Positions 50,084 through 59,711 of a stretch of 64,000 nucleotides of DNA are shown piece after piece (position 1 is the stretch's first letter; every line of letters begins with the position of its first letter). The stretch comes from an uncultured Sutterella sp. Its GTDB lineage: Bacteria > Pseudomonadota > Gammaproteobacteria > Burkholderiales > Burkholderiaceae_F. The notes beneath the pieces were generated by a model, which saw only the letters and a list, made by a program, of their open reading frames with translations, was not told where the DNA came from and did no database searches. The DNA is taken from NCBI GenBank assembly GCA_905197905.1, contig CAJKAP010000007.1:1-64000 (forward strand). Reading direction: 5' to 3'. Both the position numbers and the translations under genes were made by a program.

Positions 50084-50593
50084 ATGGCTATCGCAATCAA
50101 TCAGCTGGTTCCGCTCTCTTTTAGAGGTCGTTTTTCCCGAAGCCAATACATTTGGGCTTTGGTGAGCCAGTTATTGCTCCTAGGCATCGTGATGGAAGTG
50201 GTGCTTTTGCTCAACCATTGGTTCTTTGCGGATTCGCTTGATGCGCTAAGCGCCGCGATTATTGAAGAGACGCACGGACTTGAGGCGGTTGCGGGACACA
50301 CCAAGGACGGGCAAGGCTGGTTGATGATTCTCCTTGTCGTGGGCTTTGTCGTTCTCGCTTATTCCTACATTTGCGCCATTGCCCGTCGCTTGCATGATTT
50401 GGGCTATAGCGCAGCGGCAGCGCTCTTTTTGCTGATTCCTGGTGCGAACATCCTGATTCCGCTTATTTTGATGGCATGGCCTGGGATGAAGGGCGCGAAC
50501 CGTTTTGGGCCCGATCCCCTGCAGATTGTCACGATTCGTCGTAGTGATCGCAAACCGCAGGACGACGTGATTGATGTGGAAGAAGTGAAGTGA
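50084..50593 (+). CDS. DUF805 membrane protein 1
   Basis: Inner-membrane protein of 169 residues with four hydrophobic segments. FRGRFSRSQYIWAL near 13-26, IARRLHDLGYSA near 97-108 and MKGANRFGPDP near 136-146 are the DUF805 signature. Function unknown. The next gene overlaps it by 4 bp and encodes a shorter relative, so the two are translationally coupled and probably form a pair. Confidence 0.85.
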   Translation: MAIAINQLVPLSFRGRFSRSQYIWALVSQLLLLGIVMEVVLLLNHWFFADSLDALSAAIIEETHGLEAVAGHTKDGQGWLMILLVVGFVVLAYSYICAIARRLHDLGYSAAAALFLLIPGANILIPLILMAWPGMKGANRFGPDPLQIVTIRRSDRKPQDDVIDVEEVK

Positions 50594-51024
50594 GTGGGCT
50601 CGCGTCTTCCCTCTGGACCTTTTTCTCTCGCGTGGCGCAGCTCTACAATCCGCAACGCGCAGAGGGACGACTCACCTATCTGAGTTCGATGTTGCTCGCG
50701 GGTGGTCTCTTTTTGCTTCTTTACGGAGGAGGGTTGGCGCTCGCCGATTGGGAAGAGGGCGTGAGCGATGAAACTCTCATGTGGATAGGACAATATCCTT
50801 TCCCTTTTTTGACAAACCTCATTCTTTTTTTTACGATAGCGGCAACGATTCGTCGATTGCACGATATGGGCTTTTCGGGTGCCCCAGCACTGCTTTTGTG
50901 CATCCCCGAGCCTTGGTTTATTTTGGTGCCTCTTGCGCTACTTTGGCCCAGTGCCAAAGCGCCTTTTGCGGGAACGCGACGAGAGGCCAATTTCGGAGTA
51001 GTAACTCATGGCATTGTCCGTTGA
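50590..51024 (+). CDS. DUF805 membrane protein 2
   Basis: 144 residues, shorter paralogue of the preceding gene: NPQRAEGRLTYLSSML near 16-31 and IRRLHDMGFSGAPALLL near 88-104 replace the DUF805 motifs, while the GxNRFGPDP end is degenerate. The GTG start overlaps the previous stop (GTGA), and its end overlaps the FKBP gene by 17 bp. All three look like one transcript. Function unknown. Confidence 0.78.
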   Translation: MSGLASSLWTFFSRVAQLYNPQRAEGRLTYLSSMLLAGGLFLLLYGGGLALADWEEGVSDETLMWIGQYPFPFLTNLILFFTIAATIRRLHDMGFSGAPALLLCIPEPWFILVPLALLWPSAKAPFAGTRREANFGVVTHGIVR

Positions 51025-51631
51025 AAATGATCGCTTAGTGACGTTGTCGGTCCGTATGGCCGATATGAGTGGCAAGATTTTGGAAGAAACGGGTCCCGAA
51101 GGGCTCACCTATTTGCATGGTCACGGGGACATTTTGCCAAAGCTAGAGAAAGCGCTGGAAGGGCGTTTTGAAGGCGAAGGGTTCTTTATTAAGCTCGAAC
51201 CCGAAGACGCTTTTGGCGAATACGATAGCGAAGCGATTCGCATTGTGCCCGCAAGCCAGTTGGGCGAAGAAGAATTGATTGTGCCAGGCCTCTCCTTTGA
51301 AGGGATTCCTGGTGAAGTCGCAGACGGTCGCCTCTGGCGCGTTACTGACGTGGCGGAAGGGATGGCTGTACTTGAAGCCAATCACCCCTTGGCGGGGATG
51401 GCTTTGCAGTTTGAAATTCGTGTGACGAAGGTTACTGAAGTCGACGATCCTGAAGCGCTTGAAGAAGAGGGCGAAGTAGCGCCTTCCTTCTTGTCGATCG
51501 CTGACCAGTTGGTGAGCGAAGATATGGACGACGATGAGGATGCGGTCTACGATGCTCAGATTGAAGAAGGCCACACCCATGAGCCAAGCGCCATGGATCG
51601 TATGGCAAAGCCGCCTCGCATCATTCGCTAA
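51008..51631 (+). CDS. FKBP-type peptidyl-prolyl isomerase (SlyD/FkpB-like)
   Basis: Cytosolic proline isomerase and chaperone, 207 residues. FKBP part near 8-75 and 120-145 with the insert-in-flap arrangement between (LYLHGHGDILP-like TYLHGHGDILPKLEKALEG near 33-51, EDAFGEYD near 66-73, NHPLAGMALQFEIRVTKV near 124-141). The tail is acidic, not the metal-binding His/Cys tail of E. coli SlyD. GGAG precedes the ATG. Confidence 0.87.
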   Translation: MALSVENDRLVTLSVRMADMSGKILEETGPEGLTYLHGHGDILPKLEKALEGRFEGEGFFIKLEPEDAFGEYDSEAIRIVPASQLGEEELIVPGLSFEGIPGEVADGRLWRVTDVAEGMAVLEANHPLAGMALQFEIRVTKVTEVDDPEALEEEGEVAPSFLSIADQLVSEDMDDDEDAVYDAQIEEGHTHEPSAMDRMAKPPRIIR

Positions 51632-51653
51632 AGGTTGACCACAGAAAAAGAAG

Positions 51654-51680
51654 AGCCCGCAAAATTTGCGGGCTTTCGTT
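51654..51680. terminator. Bidirectional terminator FKBP / gluQ
   Basis: Palindrome agcccgcaaa / tttgcgggct followed by TTCGTTTT, between convergent genes. Confidence 0.88.
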
Positions 51681-52559
51681 TTAAATGGCATTAACCAAAG
51701 GCGGACACTTGGCTTTCCAGAGCGGAATGGCGGCTCGCCAGAAGGCGGCAATCGTATCGGCTCCCAGCCGCTCAAAGCCTAAATGCATCCAAGCAGCTTC
51801 CATTTCGCCCAAGAGATCATCGGGGTTAAGCGCACGGGCGCCCGCCTGCTTCGAGAGCTTTTGCCCTTGATCGTTTAAGACGATCGGTAAATGGAGGTAA
51901 CGTGGCACTGGGTAGGCGAGTGCTTTCATAAGCGCAATTTGTCGTGCGGTATTGTCGAGCAAGTCTGCGCCTCGCACGACGTCAGTGACGCCTTGAAAAG
52001 CATCATCCACCACCACGGCGAGCTGATAAGCCCAGAGCATATCGGCGCGACGAAGGACAAAGTCTCCCACTTCCGATTCCACGCGCTGGACTTCTTCTCC
52101 GTAGTAGCGATCTCGCCAATGTAAGGGCTCGTTGTTTGTTAAAAAGCGAATCGCCCGCGCAGGACGCCCGTTGGTGCCATGGCGACAAGTTCCTGGGTAG
52201 ATGGTCAAGGGTAGTCCCAAGCGTTCGTTCACGAGCGCGATATCGCGTCGTGAGCAGGCACAACCATAAGCCTTTCCTTCAGCAATAAGCTGATCAAGCA
52301 CAGCTTGATACGCCTCATCTCGATCGTGTTGCCAAAGCACGGGCTCATCACTTTCAAGCCCCAGAGCAGCAAGAGTGCGCAGAATATGCTCAGCCGCCCA
52401 GGGAAGGTCTCGCGGTTTATCCACGTCTTCAATACGCACCAGCCACACGCCATCGTGCGCACGCGCGTCGAGGTAGCTCGCCATGGCGGCGACCAAGCTT
52501 CCTGCGTGCAGTGCCCCAGTAGGAGACGGCGCAAATCGACCTCGGTAGATGGTGGACAT
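51681..52559 (-). CDS. gluQ: Glutamyl-Q tRNA(Asp) synthetase
   Basis: GluRS paralogue without anticodon-binding domain; attaches glutamate to queuosine at position 34 of tRNA(Asp). 292 residues. The HIGH-like motif is RFAPSPTGALHAGSLVAA near 8-25, a zinc-type CAC...CRH set lies near 98-120, and the KMSKS equivalent is QKLSKQAGA near 236-244. The ATG at 52559 gives the family start; the frame is open 22 codons further. Presence of queH in this window fits queuosine use. Confidence 0.93.
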   Translation of the reverse strand: MSTIYRGRFAPSPTGALHAGSLVAAMASYLDARAHDGVWLVRIEDVDKPRDLPWAAEHILRTLAALGLESDEPVLWQHDRDEAYQAVLDQLIAEGKAYGCACSRRDIALVNERLGLPLTIYPGTCRHGTNGRPARAIRFLTNNEPLHWRDRYYGEEVQRVESEVGDFVLRRADMLWAYQLAVVVDDAFQGVTDVVRGADLLDNTARQIALMKALAYPVPRYLHLPIVLNDQGQKLSKQAGARALNPDDLLGEMEAAWMHLGFERLGADTIAAFWRAAIPLWKAKCPPLVNAI

Positions 52560-52588
52560 ATTGCTTTTAAAAAACCTTAGATGAGAAA

Positions 52589-52620
52589 GAGGCCAGCTTC
52601 CACTTGAGAAAACTGGCCTC
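52589..52620 (-). terminator. rne terminator
   Basis: Arms gaggccag and ctggcctc (8 bp); on the minus strand TTTCTCATC follows. Confidence 0.7.
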
Positions 52621-52646
52621 AACATTGCTTGAGCTAAAAAGCCGTG

Positions 52647-55600
52647 TTAGGCCTTAGTGGTATGAACCTGAACTAAGGGACCCACGTCTTCGGTGACCGG
52701 TGCCACATAGGGGCGACCAGGATATTTCACCGCTTCGTAGACGACGGGCTTCACTAACTCAGCGCGGGTGTGAACCTGGGTGAGTTCGCCTTCGTCAACG
52801 ACTGCTGCGCGCACCGTCGGGCGACCAGTGTAGCGCACGGACTGATAGCTAAAGGGTTCAGCCTTAGCAGGATCCGTGTGAACCTGCACCAAACCAGCAC
52901 GAGCCAAGTTTTCCACTAAGCCCTGAGCGATTTCGAGGTTACCCGAGACTTCCACAACGCGCGGTGCAACCACAGCAGCTTCTGCAGGCTCTTCCACCGT
53001 TTCCGTGATGGGTTGCGGAACTTCCACTTCAGCAGGAATCGCTTCAACAGGCGTATTCGCAATTACCACTGCAGCTTCATCGGCGGCGACTTCCGTCTTC
53101 GTTTCTTCAGCGTGGACGGCAGCTTCTTTTTCCTTAGCGAGACGATCGAGGTGCTCGGTCAACTCTTTCAAGGAAGCACGCGCTTCGGCTTCAGAGGCTT
53201 CGAGACGAGCGAAAATCGTGGGAGCTGCCATTGCTGCTCCGACTTCCTCCACCGTTTCAGCAATGGCTTTCTTCGAGCCACGCAAACGATGGTTGGGATG
53301 ACGGTTGGTGCGCTGTTTGGCGCGACGCGGAGCGGCATCAGCCTTTTCAAAGTTCTTAGAAATCTTCTGAGCGAGATTGTCTAAGTCATAAGCGGGCTTT
53401 TCAGCTTCCACATGTGCTGCTTCCACTGGAGCGGCAACGCTTTCGGCCTTACTCGTTTCGATTTGAACGAGGGGTTCGTCAGCGTGGTCCACTTCCACAG
53501 GCTTCACTTCGCGACCGGTATTGACTGGGGCGCGGTAGGTTTCTTCAAAGGAAACGCTAGGCTGCTTAGATTCCACCTGAACGAGCGTCGAAGTGACCGT
53601 GGTTTCTTCCACCACGACTTCTTCTTCGGGTTCAAGTTGGGTGGGTTCTGGAGCAACCACCGCTTCCGTCGTGCCTTCGTCGAAATCTTCAGCCGTGGCT
53701 TCATCAGCGGCAGGCTCAACGTTTTCTTCAGCAGACGTTTCGTCCGTGGCAATCACCTGAGCCGTCCCTTCGGCGTTACCCTTACCAGAGCGACGACGAC
53801 GGCGACGAGGACGACGACGAGAATTCTTTTCGTCGCCTTCTTCAGCACTGTCAACCACTTCATCAAACGTCGTTTCCGTGGCTTCGGTGACTTCCGTCGC
53901 CTGGGCTTCTTCCTGAGGAACTTCAGCAAGAGCGACAACTTCTTTCACTTCTTCCGTCGTTTCAGCGGCTTCTTTCTTTTCAGCACGCGCTTCGTTGCGA
54001 TGACGTAAGCGATTGCGTGGCGTGCGGGCAGGTTTAGTCGCGTTATCCTTTTCAGCGTCCGTCACTTCGGTCTTTTCTTCCGTAGCGACATCCTGAGCGG
54101 AGTCCTTCACGTCTTTGGCGAAGTCTTCTTTACGGCGACGTGGACGACGACGGTTGGGCTTTTCAGCGTCAGCCACAGGAGCGGCACCCGAGACGGCATC
54201 CACCTTGTCGTTCTTATCAGCCTTTTCATCGCGCTTACGTTCTTCGCGTTCAAGGCGATCCGTGCGTTCGAGACGATCGTTACGGTCGCGGCGCGAGTTC
54301 TTACGCGGCTGACGACGCTTACGACCCTTGGTGTCTTCCTTGGCTTCGCGGCGAGCAGACTTCACGGCATCCTTGTCGGTCGGCTTTTCTTCGGGCTTCT
54401 TAGCCGTAGCGGCATCCGAGTCACCAAAGAGGAACTTAGCAATACGCGCAAAGAGACCCAACTTCGGTTCAGCTTCAGGCACGAAGGGCTTCGCAGCGGC
54501 TTCGGACTCTTTGGCTTCTTCTTCAGTCTTCGTGGCATGCACAGGCGCAGGAACGCTCGGCAACACGTTCTTAATAACTGGGATCTGCTTCGGACGGGCC
54601 GGTTTATCTTCCTGGCTCTTCTGAGCGTACGGATCGTCGGCTTCCGTCACATCGATTTCTTCCACACGGTTGTAGCTCGCGAGCGTTTCATCCATGCGGT
54701 CGTCATCCTGACGCATACGTTCGATGTGGTAGTGTGGCGTTTCAAGATGCGTATTCGGAATCAACACCACCGGGACGCGGTGACGTGCTTCAAGCTTCGT
54801 GATGTCGTTACGCTTTTCGTTCAACAAGAAGGTGGCGACATCCACTGGCACTTGAGCGTAGACGGCACCTGTGCCTTCCTTCATAGCTTCTTCCTGAAGG
54901 ATACGCAAGACCTGCAAGGCGCAGCTTTCCGTGTCACGAATCACGCCAACACCGTTACAGCGCGGGCAGGTGATGTGGTTGCCTTCAGAGAGCGATGGGC
55001 GCAAGCGCTGGCGGGAGAGTTCCATCAAACCAAAGCGGCTGATCTTCGCCATCTGCACACGAGCGCGGTCATAGCGAAGAGCATCCTTCAAGCGCTGCTC
55101 GACAGCACGCTGGTTCTTCGGATCCATCATGTCGATGAAGTCAATGACGATCAAACCACCCAAGTCGCGCAAACGCATCTGACGAGCCACTTCATCAGCG
55201 GCTTCGCAGTTGGTGCGGAAAGCGGTTTCTTCAATGTCAGCGCCACGCGTGGAACGAGCAGAGTTGACGTCAATGGCGACTAAGGCTTCGGTGTGGTCCA
55301 CGACGATAGCACCACCCGAGGGGAGCGGAACCGTACGGGAATAAGCCGTTTCAATCTGGTGTTCAATCTGGAAGCGCGTAAAGAGCGGAATGTCTTCGCG
55401 GTAGCGCTTCACACGGTTCACCATATCAGGCATCACGTGTGCCATAAACTGGCGAGCCTGATCGTAGATTTCATCGGTATCCACGAGGATTTCGCCGATT
55501 TCCGGTTGGAAGTAGTCGCGAATCGCGCGCACGACCAAATTGGATTCTTCGACGATCAAGAAGGGAGCAGGGTTGAGGCGCTTTAAGTGGCGGCCTTCAT

Positions 55601-56261
55601 AGGTCGGCGTATTGACCGAGACCGTAACTTTGCGACCCTTTTCTTCACGATTGAGTTCGTATTGGGGCTCGGCGGCTTCAACAATAGCCTGCCAGAGCTT
55701 TAAGAGGTAATTCAAGTCCCACTGGAGTTCTTCCGTGGTGCGACCGATACCGGCGGTACGGGCAATGGTGGACATGCCGTGGGGCAAATCAAGCTTATCC
55801 ATTGCTTCGCGCAATTCTTGACGTTCTTCCCCTTCGATACGACGAGAAACACCGCCTCCGCGGGGATTGTTCGGCATCAAAACGAGGTAGCGACCCGCTA
55901 AGCTCACGAACGTGGTGAGGGCAGCGCCCTTATTACCGCGTTCTTCTTTTTCAACCTGAACAATGAGTTCCTGACCTTCCGAGATGGCTTCACGGATGGT
56001 GCAATTGCGCACATCCACGCCTTCTTTGAAGTACGAGCGAGAGATTTCTTTAAAGGGGAGGAAGCCGTGGCGCTCTTCACCGTAGTTCACGAAGCAGGCT
56101 TCGAGACTCGGCTCAATACGCGTCACAATCCCTTTGTAGATATTGGATTTGCGCGCTTCGCGACCAGCTGTTTCGATATCGATGTCGATGAGCTTCTGCC
56201 CGTCGACAATACCCACACGGGTTTCTTCCGGATGGGTCGCATTGAAAAGCATGCGTTTCAT
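52647..56261 (-). CDS. rne: Ribonuclease E
   Basis: Central mRNA-decay and rRNA-processing endonuclease. 1204 residues. The catalytic half (about 1-500) has the S1 domain ([22 protein letters not shown], near 38-59), [11 protein letters not shown] near 335-345, the metal aspartates in [14 protein letters not shown] near 372-385 and the zinc-link CPRCNGVG near 435-442. The rest is a disordered scaffold: Arg-rich blocks near 640-690, 795-810 and 825-845 between acidic blocks, and C-terminal repeats with Q-V-H-T near 1125, 1161 and 1197. TAGGAG lies 10 nt before the ATG. Its partner enolase is also in the window. Confidence 0.96.
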   Translation of the reverse strand: MKRMLFNATHPEETRVGIVDGQKLIDIDIETAGREARKSNIYKGIVTRIEPSLEACFVNYGEERHGFLPFKEISRSYFKEGVDVRNCTIREAISEGQELIVQVEKEERGNKGAALTTFVSLAGRYLVLMPNNPRGGGVSRRIEGEERQELREAMDKLDLPHGMSTIARTAGIGRTTEELQWDLNYLLKLWQAIVEAAEPQYELNREEKGRKVTVSVNTPTYEGRHLKRLNPAPFLIVEESNLVVRAIRDYFQPEIGEILVDTDEIYDQARQFMAHVMPDMVNRVKRYREDIPLFTRFQIEHQIETAYSRTVPLPSGGAIVVDHTEALVAIDVNSARSTRGADIEETAFRTNCEAADEVARQMRLRDLGGLIVIDFIDMMDPKNQRAVEQRLKDALRYDRARVQMAKISRFGLMELSRQRLRPSLSEGNHITCPRCNGVGVIRDTESCALQVLRILQEEAMKEGTGAVYAQVPVDVATFLLNEKRNDITKLEARHRVPVVLIPNTHLETPHYHIERMRQDDDRMDETLASYNRVEEIDVTEADDPYAQKSQEDKPARPKQIPVIKNVLPSVPAPVHATKTEEEAKESEAAAKPFVPEAEPKLGLFARIAKFLFGDSDAATAKKPEEKPTDKDAVKSARREAKEDTKGRKRRQPRKNSRRDRNDRLERTDRLEREERKRDEKADKNDKVDAVSGAAPVADAEKPNRRRPRRRKEDFAKDVKDSAQDVATEEKTEVTDAEKDNATKPARTPRNRLRHRNEARAEKKEAAETTEEVKEVVALAEVPQEEAQATEVTEATETTFDEVVDSAEEGDEKNSRRRPRRRRRRSGKGNAEGTAQVIATDETSAEENVEPAADEATAEDFDEGTTEAVVAPEPTQLEPEEEVVVEETTVTSTLVQVESKQPSVSFEETYRAPVNTGREVKPVEVDHADEPLVQIETSKAESVAAPVEAAHVEAEKPAYDLDNLAQKISKNFEKADAAPRRAKQRTNRHPNHRLRGSKKAIAETVEEVGAAMAAPTIFARLEASEAEARASLKELTEHLDRLAKEKEAAVHAEETKTEVAADEAAVVIANTPVEAIPAEVEVPQPITETVEEPAEAAVVAPRVVEVSGNLEIAQGLVENLARAGLVQVHTDPAKAEPFSYQSVRYTGRPTVRAAVVDEGELTQVHTRAELVKPVVYEAVKYPGRPYVAPVTEDVGPLVQVHTTKA
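52650..52889 (-). repeat. 36-residue tandem repeat at RNase E C-terminus
   Basis: Residues 1125-1204 hold two full units of exactly 36 residues and a third start. Each begins [VT]QVHT and contains Y[QE][SA]V[RK]Y[TP]GRP about 9 residues after it, ending [EP]L. Two more diverged copies (VQVES near 893, VQIET near 931, 38 apart) lie upstream, each followed by a proline/valine-rich stretch. Confidence 0.8.
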
Positions 56262-57769
56262 CTTGTAGCACTCCTACTGCCATTGTCGCAGGCAGGGAAA
56301 AGGCGTGCTTGAAGAGGAGAGATTCTTGTGCGAGGGACTTGGGCAACGGATTGTGCGAAGTGACCCACTTTGGGCGCAATGCTCCCAAAGGGGAAAATGG
56401 GCCTCATAGCACTAGTTTTGGGCGAAGAGTCAGAGGCGCCCATGGGCTTAGTGCCCACGCACGCGAGACGATCGACCTTTCCCTAGTGCTGCTAGAAACG
56501 CATTTCTAGCAAGGTAAGGCATCCTAGCGAAAACGAACCGTTCGTTTCGCCTACACAATTTAAGCGTTTAACCAGTGCTCATGAGCGTTGTTACGAACTC
56601 AAGGCACGACGCTTCCGTCCTAGAATTAAAGTTCACTTTGGCGCTGTGTTGGTCAAAGAAGCAGGGCTTCTGACAACGTGGGGAGAGTCTTCTACCCAAG
56701 GGGCACCGCAAATCGTCGGTGCGTTGGGGCTCAATCCCTCACAGACTCCAAAGGGCTAAAAGTTCTCCACTTTTAGCGAAATCCTGTTATCCAAATTACT
56801 GATAAGGACTCACAACGCTGCTCAAAGAGTTAACGCCTAGGAAGATTTCTTCCATGACCCACTTAAACCGAGTTTTTAAGAAACGTACTCAAAAGACTTC
56901 ACGATGACATCTTCGGCGCTCGGCGCTCAACTCGCCACAAAATTTGTGGGGGAGCTGCTTCTCACGAATTCAATGTCGGTCGTCAAGTGACGGATCTCTA
57001 CCTGGTTTATCGAGTCAGGAGAACGTCCAACCAGAGACGATCGTTGTTGGGTCCTGACAGCCCAAGCGGCACAAAAACTTAATCTTCAAACAAACGACCA
57101 ACGACGGCCAAATCGTGGTCGGTTGTTTCTGCTCAATGGCACTTCACGCTATAAAGAGCGGCAACAGTGACTGGTTCCTTCCGGTCTGCATCAAACCCAC
57201 AGAATTCGGGGTATTCCAGCACCGATCGAAGCGTAACGCATCGGTTTTCATCGACTCGATGAAGGGCAATAGAGCTCTTACGGGTGCAGTGTAAAGCCAG
57301 AAAGAGTGGCTTTAGTTGAGTGGTTTCGCGCCATTTGCTCCAGCAACCTCCCACATTGGTTGACTGACCAATGCATGATTGCGAGTCTTAAAATGGACGC
57401 CATATTTGCACCTGAGCTTCTAGTTGCCGATCGCTTAAAAGCAAGTCGAGCGTAACCATCACGTCACTTATCGTTCGTGCGTTGGACGCGACAACGAAAA
57501 GGACTCACTTGGATTGACGCTAAAGAAGGCAATCGCAGAAACTGAGTTGAAAAAATAGGTAGTCTCAGCCGTTTCTCTCCCGTCCAAGGGATGGGGAAAA
57601 ACTTCTGGGACGAAAATTCTTTAAAAGTTCACAATGCGCTATGATTGGCTCTCTTGAGGAAATTTTCTTGATAAATCAAGAACCTCTCAGCGATGAGCCA
57701 AGCAAACTAAGCACATTTTTGGAAGAGAAAAGCAAAATACACTCTTCTCCACGGACGATAGTATAAACG
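56262..57769. other. 1.5-kb hairpin-dense non-coding region rne/rluC
   Basis: No convincing coding frame. Strong local stems occur about every 60-100 bp: tgggc/gccca (56443-56457), gctagaaa/tttctagc (56491-56510), gcgaaaacgaac/gttcgtttcgc (56527-56550), agaagc/gcttct with flanking pairs (56648-56677), gcaccg/cggtgc (56703-56722), gctaaaag/cttttagc (56754-56778), ccacaaa/tttgtgg (56935-56949), gtcagga+ccaac/gttgg+tcctgac (57014-57058), 57088-57128 (12 of 13 bp), accgat/atcggt (57222-57246), catcga/tcgatg (57249-57261), cattggt/accaatg (57354-57373). On the minus strand it would be a very long rne leader. Confidence 0.65.
57665..57682. promoter_or_regulatory. 18-bp palindrome upstream of rluC
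   Basis: ttcttgat-aa-atcaagaa is a perfect dyad 88 bp before the rluC start. It resembles an FNR site, but the spacer is two instead of four bases. It may be an operator for rluC or for a distal rne promoter. Confidence 0.4.
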
Positions 57770-58813
57770 ATGAGCGAGCAAATAAAGGGGGAAAATCTCC
57801 CAATACCATCAAAGAATTTGTCACAGGTTCCTCAGGACGCCGTTTCTTTTGTTGAAATTGGCCCTGATGCCGAAGGACAGCGCCTCGATAATTTCTTGAT
57901 GAAATTAGGGCGTCGCGTGCCAAAAAGCCATATCTACCGCATCATTCGCGGGGGTGAGGTGCGCGTGAATCGTGCTCGCGCGAAAGCGGAAACTAAGCTC
58001 GCCTTGGGCGATATTGTCCGTGTGCCGCCGATGCGTCGCTCGAATGCTGAGGTTTCTAAACCCGATGCCGTGCCTTTGGCTGAAGGCGCCCTCGATATTC
58101 TCTACGAAGATCGTCATCTCTTAGTCGTCAATAAACCCTCGGGTTTGGCTTCCCATGGGGGCTCTGGCATTAGCCACGGGTTAATTGAACGCCTGCGTGC
58201 CACGCGCCCCGAAGAACCGTTCCTTGAACTCGCTCACCGCTTAGATAAAGAAACCTCTGGGGCACTTATTGTCGCCAAGACGCGCAAAGCTCTTGTTCGC
58301 ATGCACGACATGATGAAAGAAGGGGGCTTTGAGAAGCACTACACCACGCTCGTCAAAGGCGATTGGGTGAATGATCGTCAGCATGTGAAGTTACCCTTGT
58401 TGCGCATTTTGACGCCCTCGGGCGAGCGTTTTGTGAAAGTCGATAAAGAAGAGGGCGCGTTTGCGCACAGTATCTTTACGCTCTTGCACCGCTATGGGCA
58501 AGTTTCCCTTCTTGATGTGGAACTCAAAACCGGTCGCACGCACCAAATTCGTGTGCATGCGCTCTCGCAAGGTTTCCCGCTTGTGGGAGACGATAAATAC
58601 GGAGACTTTGAATTTAACCGTCAGGTAAAAGCAGGGCTTTTGGGGGCGCCATTTAAGCGTATGTTCTTACATGCCCGAGAACTCCATTTCATGCACCCTG
58701 TGACGGGAGAGCCTGTTTCCGTGACCGCACCCCTGCCTGAAGAATGCGTGGCGCTTTTGAAAGCCTTGGGTTGGGTGCCGAAAGAGAAAAAAGAAAAGAA
58801 AGCAAAGGAGTAA
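57770..58813 (+). CDS. rluC: 23S rRNA pseudouridine synthase RluC
   Basis: RluA-family enzyme that makes pseudouridines 955, 2504 and 2580 in 23S rRNA (E. coli numbering). 347 residues. An S4 domain lies near 37-95 (GQRLDNFLMKLGRRVPKSHIYRIIRGGEVRVN) and the catalytic aspartate is in HRLDKETSG near 156-164; KTGRTHQIRVHA near 253-264 follows. The C-terminus is Lys/Glu-rich. rluC next to rne and before a HAD phosphatase gene is the usual Burkholderiales order. Confidence 0.93.
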   Translation: MSEQIKGENLPIPSKNLSQVPQDAVSFVEIGPDAEGQRLDNFLMKLGRRVPKSHIYRIIRGGEVRVNRARAKAETKLALGDIVRVPPMRRSNAEVSKPDAVPLAEGALDILYEDRHLLVVNKPSGLASHGGSGISHGLIERLRATRPEEPFLELAHRLDKETSGALIVAKTRKALVRMHDMMKEGGFEKHYTTLVKGDWVNDRQHVKLPLLRILTPSGERFVKVDKEEGAFAHSIFTLLHRYGQVSLLDVELKTGRTHQIRVHALSQGFPLVGDDKYGDFEFNRQVKAGLLGAPFKRMFLHARELHFMHPVTGEPVSVTAPLPEECVALLKALGWVPKEKKEKKAKE

Positions 58814-58816
58814 CGA

Positions 58817-59467
58817 ATGGCTTGTCGCTATGACTTAGTGGTGTTTGATTGGGACGGAACGGTGATGGATACGACGGGGCTCATTGCCCGCGGAATCTGT
58901 ATTGCTGCCAAAACCTTGGGCTACAAGGAACCTACACTCGCGCTTGCTCGCTCGACGATTGGGCTCGATTGGCAGCACGCGATTAGTATCGCCGTACCCG
59001 ATTGCCCGCCAGAAGAATATCTGCACTTCAATCAGGTCTATCGCGATTGGTATATCCCGAACGAGCGAAAAGTCTTTCTCTACGACGGGATGAAGGACCT
59101 GATGGATGAACTCAAAAGCCTTGGCGTCCAGATGGCCGTGGCCACTGGGAAGTCTCGTCAAGGTCTCACTCGCGTACTGGGCGCCACGGGGTTAGCGCCA
59201 TACTTTGTGAGCACACAGACGGTTGATGAGTGCGATCCCAAACCCTCAACCGATATGCTAGAGAAAATTGCGATTGAAACCGCAGTTCCTGTAGAGCGCA
59301 CGATCATGATCGGTGACTCCGTTTTTGACCTCGTAATGGCCGCTCGTTACGGGTGCGATTCTGTTGCCATGCTCTATGGCGCAGGGCTTCGCGCGGAATT
59401 GGCTCAACACGCTCCGATTGCGATGTGTGAAGAAGTGAGTGAACTTCGCACAGCACTAGGTCTTTAG
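58817..59467 (+). CDS. HAD-IA family phosphatase
   Basis: 216-residue haloacid-dehalogenase-like hydrolase. Motif I VFDWDGTVMDT near 8-18 (nucleophile D10, acid D12), motif II ATGK near 113, motif III region CDPKPS near 138, motif IV IGDSVFDLVMA near 162-172. It resembles phosphoglycolate phosphatase and PpaX-type enzymes; substrate not known. It begins 3 bp after the rluC stop and is surely co-transcribed. Confidence 0.85.
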   Translation: MACRYDLVVFDWDGTVMDTTGLIARGICIAAKTLGYKEPTLALARSTIGLDWQHAISIAVPDCPPEEYLHFNQVYRDWYIPNERKVFLYDGMKDLMDELKSLGVQMAVATGKSRQGLTRVLGATGLAPYFVSTQTVDECDPKPSTDMLEKIAIETAVPVERTIMIGDSVFDLVMAARYGCDSVAMLYGAGLRAELAQHAPIAMCEEVSELRTALGL

Positions 59468-59711
59468 AGCGATCAATTAGCACTTTAAAAGTAAAGAAAA
59501 ATCGAGTATTCTTCAAAGATTGACCTGTATCACGCATAGGGCGGATTCTTGCCATAACGCCTAGGCGTGTCAAGGGTTTTTTGTTATCCTTTAAGGGTTA
59601 ACCCCGATATGTCCCTAAAACTTTGATGAATGGGCAAAGTTTTTAGGATTCGGAATAGCCATACTTCGCGCACCCCGCGCGTTTCCGACGTATAAGCAAA
59701 TACTTGTGAGC

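Noticed and set aside
57133..57354. 73-codon frame in the rne/rluC gap
   Set aside because: No family similarity, no ribosome binding site, and it crosses several strong hairpins; treated as chance.
57665..57682. FNR site
   Set aside because: The dyad is perfect but its spacer is 2 bp, not the 4 bp required by FNR or CRP; kept only as an unknown palindrome.
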